Positions 63,490 to 64,000 of a stretch of 64,000 bases of DNA are shown here, piece by piece. The translations under genes were made by a program, and so were the position numbers. The notes below the pieces were generated by a model, which saw nothing but the letters and a program-made list of their open reading frames with translations, ran no database searches and was not told the DNA's origin. The DNA lies in assembly GCA_026014485.1 (NCBI GenBank), contig JAOZIE010000023.1, positions 517,757-581,756 on the forward strand, given 5' to 3'. The DNA comes from Candidatus Bathyarchaeota archaeon (GTDB taxonomy: Archaea; Thermoproteota; Bathyarchaeia; Bathyarchaeales; Bathycorpusculaceae). The stretch's first letter is position 1. Each line of letters begins with the position of its first letter.

Positions 63490-63686
63490 CACAAATCCCC
63501 TTAGCAGTAACCTGCAAGCTTTTATCTGCATTGGTCAACCCCACCTTAACGGCATGAAAAAAGCGCCGCAACAGCCTTTTCGCCGCCAAAAACCGTCTAC
63601 GCCCTCCGAAGCTATACCTGCATGTTACAAACCGTTATTAAGTCAACCACAGAAACCACCAGCTACCCGCGAGGTGAAAAAACAGG

Positions 63687-63812
63687 ATGCTAAGCCGAGA
63701 CTGCGATGGATGCGAACTACTCAAACCATGCATCAAACGTTACCATTCAGTAGCTAAAGGCGAAAAAGTCTACTGCCCAGACGGAACCGCACACCTAGTA
63801 GACACGAACTAA
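63687..63812 (+). CDS. Small Cys-containing protein, 41 aa
   Basis: The short gene starts at ATG with GAGGTG 10-16 bases upstream and reads MLSRDCDGCELLKPC, then KGEKVYCPDGTAHLVDTN. Four Cys (C-x2-C, C, C) could bind zinc or an iron-sulfur cluster. Its size and motif look conserved rather than random, but I cannot name the family. Confidence 0.5.
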   Translation: MLSRDCDGCELLKPCIKRYHSVAKGEKVYCPDGTAHLVDTN

Positions 63813-63943
63813 CCCCCTTTTCACCCCATTTCTTGTTCTGTAACCCTCAAAAGCAACTTTTTTCTCCAAACACATCTCTACAAAGATAGCTTGCCCTGCA
63901 AAAAACTTAAAGTGTACTCTGCAAAGATGTATGGGTGGTCGGT

Positions 63944-64000
63944 GCAGGGGTACCCGAGCCAGGTCTAAATAGGCGGCCAAAACGCCCCCTAGGACAAGGG
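63944..64000 (+). tRNA. Start of a class II tRNA (Leu or Ser type), cut by window edge
   Basis: GCAGGGG-TA-CCCGAGCCAGGTC has the acceptor 5' strand, the TA spacer and the D-arm word of archaeal tRNA-Leu/Ser. The 3' half lies outside the window. The part after the D-arm (GGCG-GCCAAAA-CGCC) does not give a normal anticodon loop, so an intron is possible. The anticodon is not assigned. Confidence 0.5.

Noticed and set aside
63476..63757. 93-codon plus-strand frame
   Set aside because: It is out of frame with the better-supported 41-aa gene and has random-looking composition.

Overview
The window comes from an archaeon, most likely a member of the Bathyarchaeia (the old MCG / Bathyarchaeota) or a close TACK relative. 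I place it by gene content, not by a database match. Archaeal markers are elongation factor 2 with a diphthamide-type loop, an archaeosine tRNA-guanine transglycosylase, an SmAP3-type Sm protein, a PAC2 proteasome-assembly chaperone, a beta-CASP RNase of the aCPSF2 type, two presenilin-like proteases, a short PurA, TATA-box promoters close to start codons, and frequent TTG/GTG starts.

Left part (1-25 kb). A truncated CARDB-repeat surface protein is followed by two tandem ammonium transporters that share two identical DNA tracts. Then come a DUF1614 membrane protein, a small secreted protein, tRNA-Pro(TGG), a Cache-containing solute-binding protein, an alpha/beta hydrolase, PadR and ArsR regulators, a PQQ-type beta-propeller protein, two small ferredoxins, an HtrA protease and PurA. 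A PfkB kinase lies upstream of a sugar-nucleotide operon (GlmM-like mutase, GlmU-like nucleotidyltransferase). A JAMM metalloprotease gene interrupted by an in-frame TAA, a DUF362 ferredoxin protein and a frameshifted parallel beta-helix surface protein complete this part.

Middle accessory block (about 25.1-33.6 kb). A long minus-strand gene array has the look of an integrated mobile element. It holds a ribbon-helix-helix protein, a small unknown, a tyrosine-recombinase-like integrase, a coiled-coil protein, a repeated helix-turn-helix protein split by a frameshift, a polytopic membrane protein, a zinc-ribbon protein and a protein with a TIR-like / nucleoside-deoxyribosyltransferase-like domain that could be a defence effector. 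A divergent regulator joins a winged helix to a TFIIB-type zinc ribbon. About 1 kb of AT-rich, repeat-bearing non-coding DNA follows.

Right part (33.6-64 kb). This is mostly housekeeping: Sm protein, PAC2 chaperone, YihY/BrkB membrane protein, TgtA overlapping a PHP phosphoesterase, aCPSF2-like RNase, tandem presenilins, an AfpA/Isf flavoprotein pair, EF-2, a P-type cation ATPase, a MoaD-like carrier divergent from a tungsten aldehyde:ferredoxin oxidoreductase with its ferredoxin partner, an M24 peptidase, several secreted proteins, a possible eL22-like protein, tRNA-CAT, a beta-lactamase-fold hydrolase, a tautomerase, DinB and small proteins. A degenerate second copy of the EF-2 3' end lies 2.1 kb beyond the real one, with a surface-protein gene between them. 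A class II tRNA appears to begin at the right edge.

Several genes carry single-base lesions (JAMM, beta-helix protein, repeated HTH, small RHH, EF-2 fragment). They may be real decay, programmed recoding or assembly errors.
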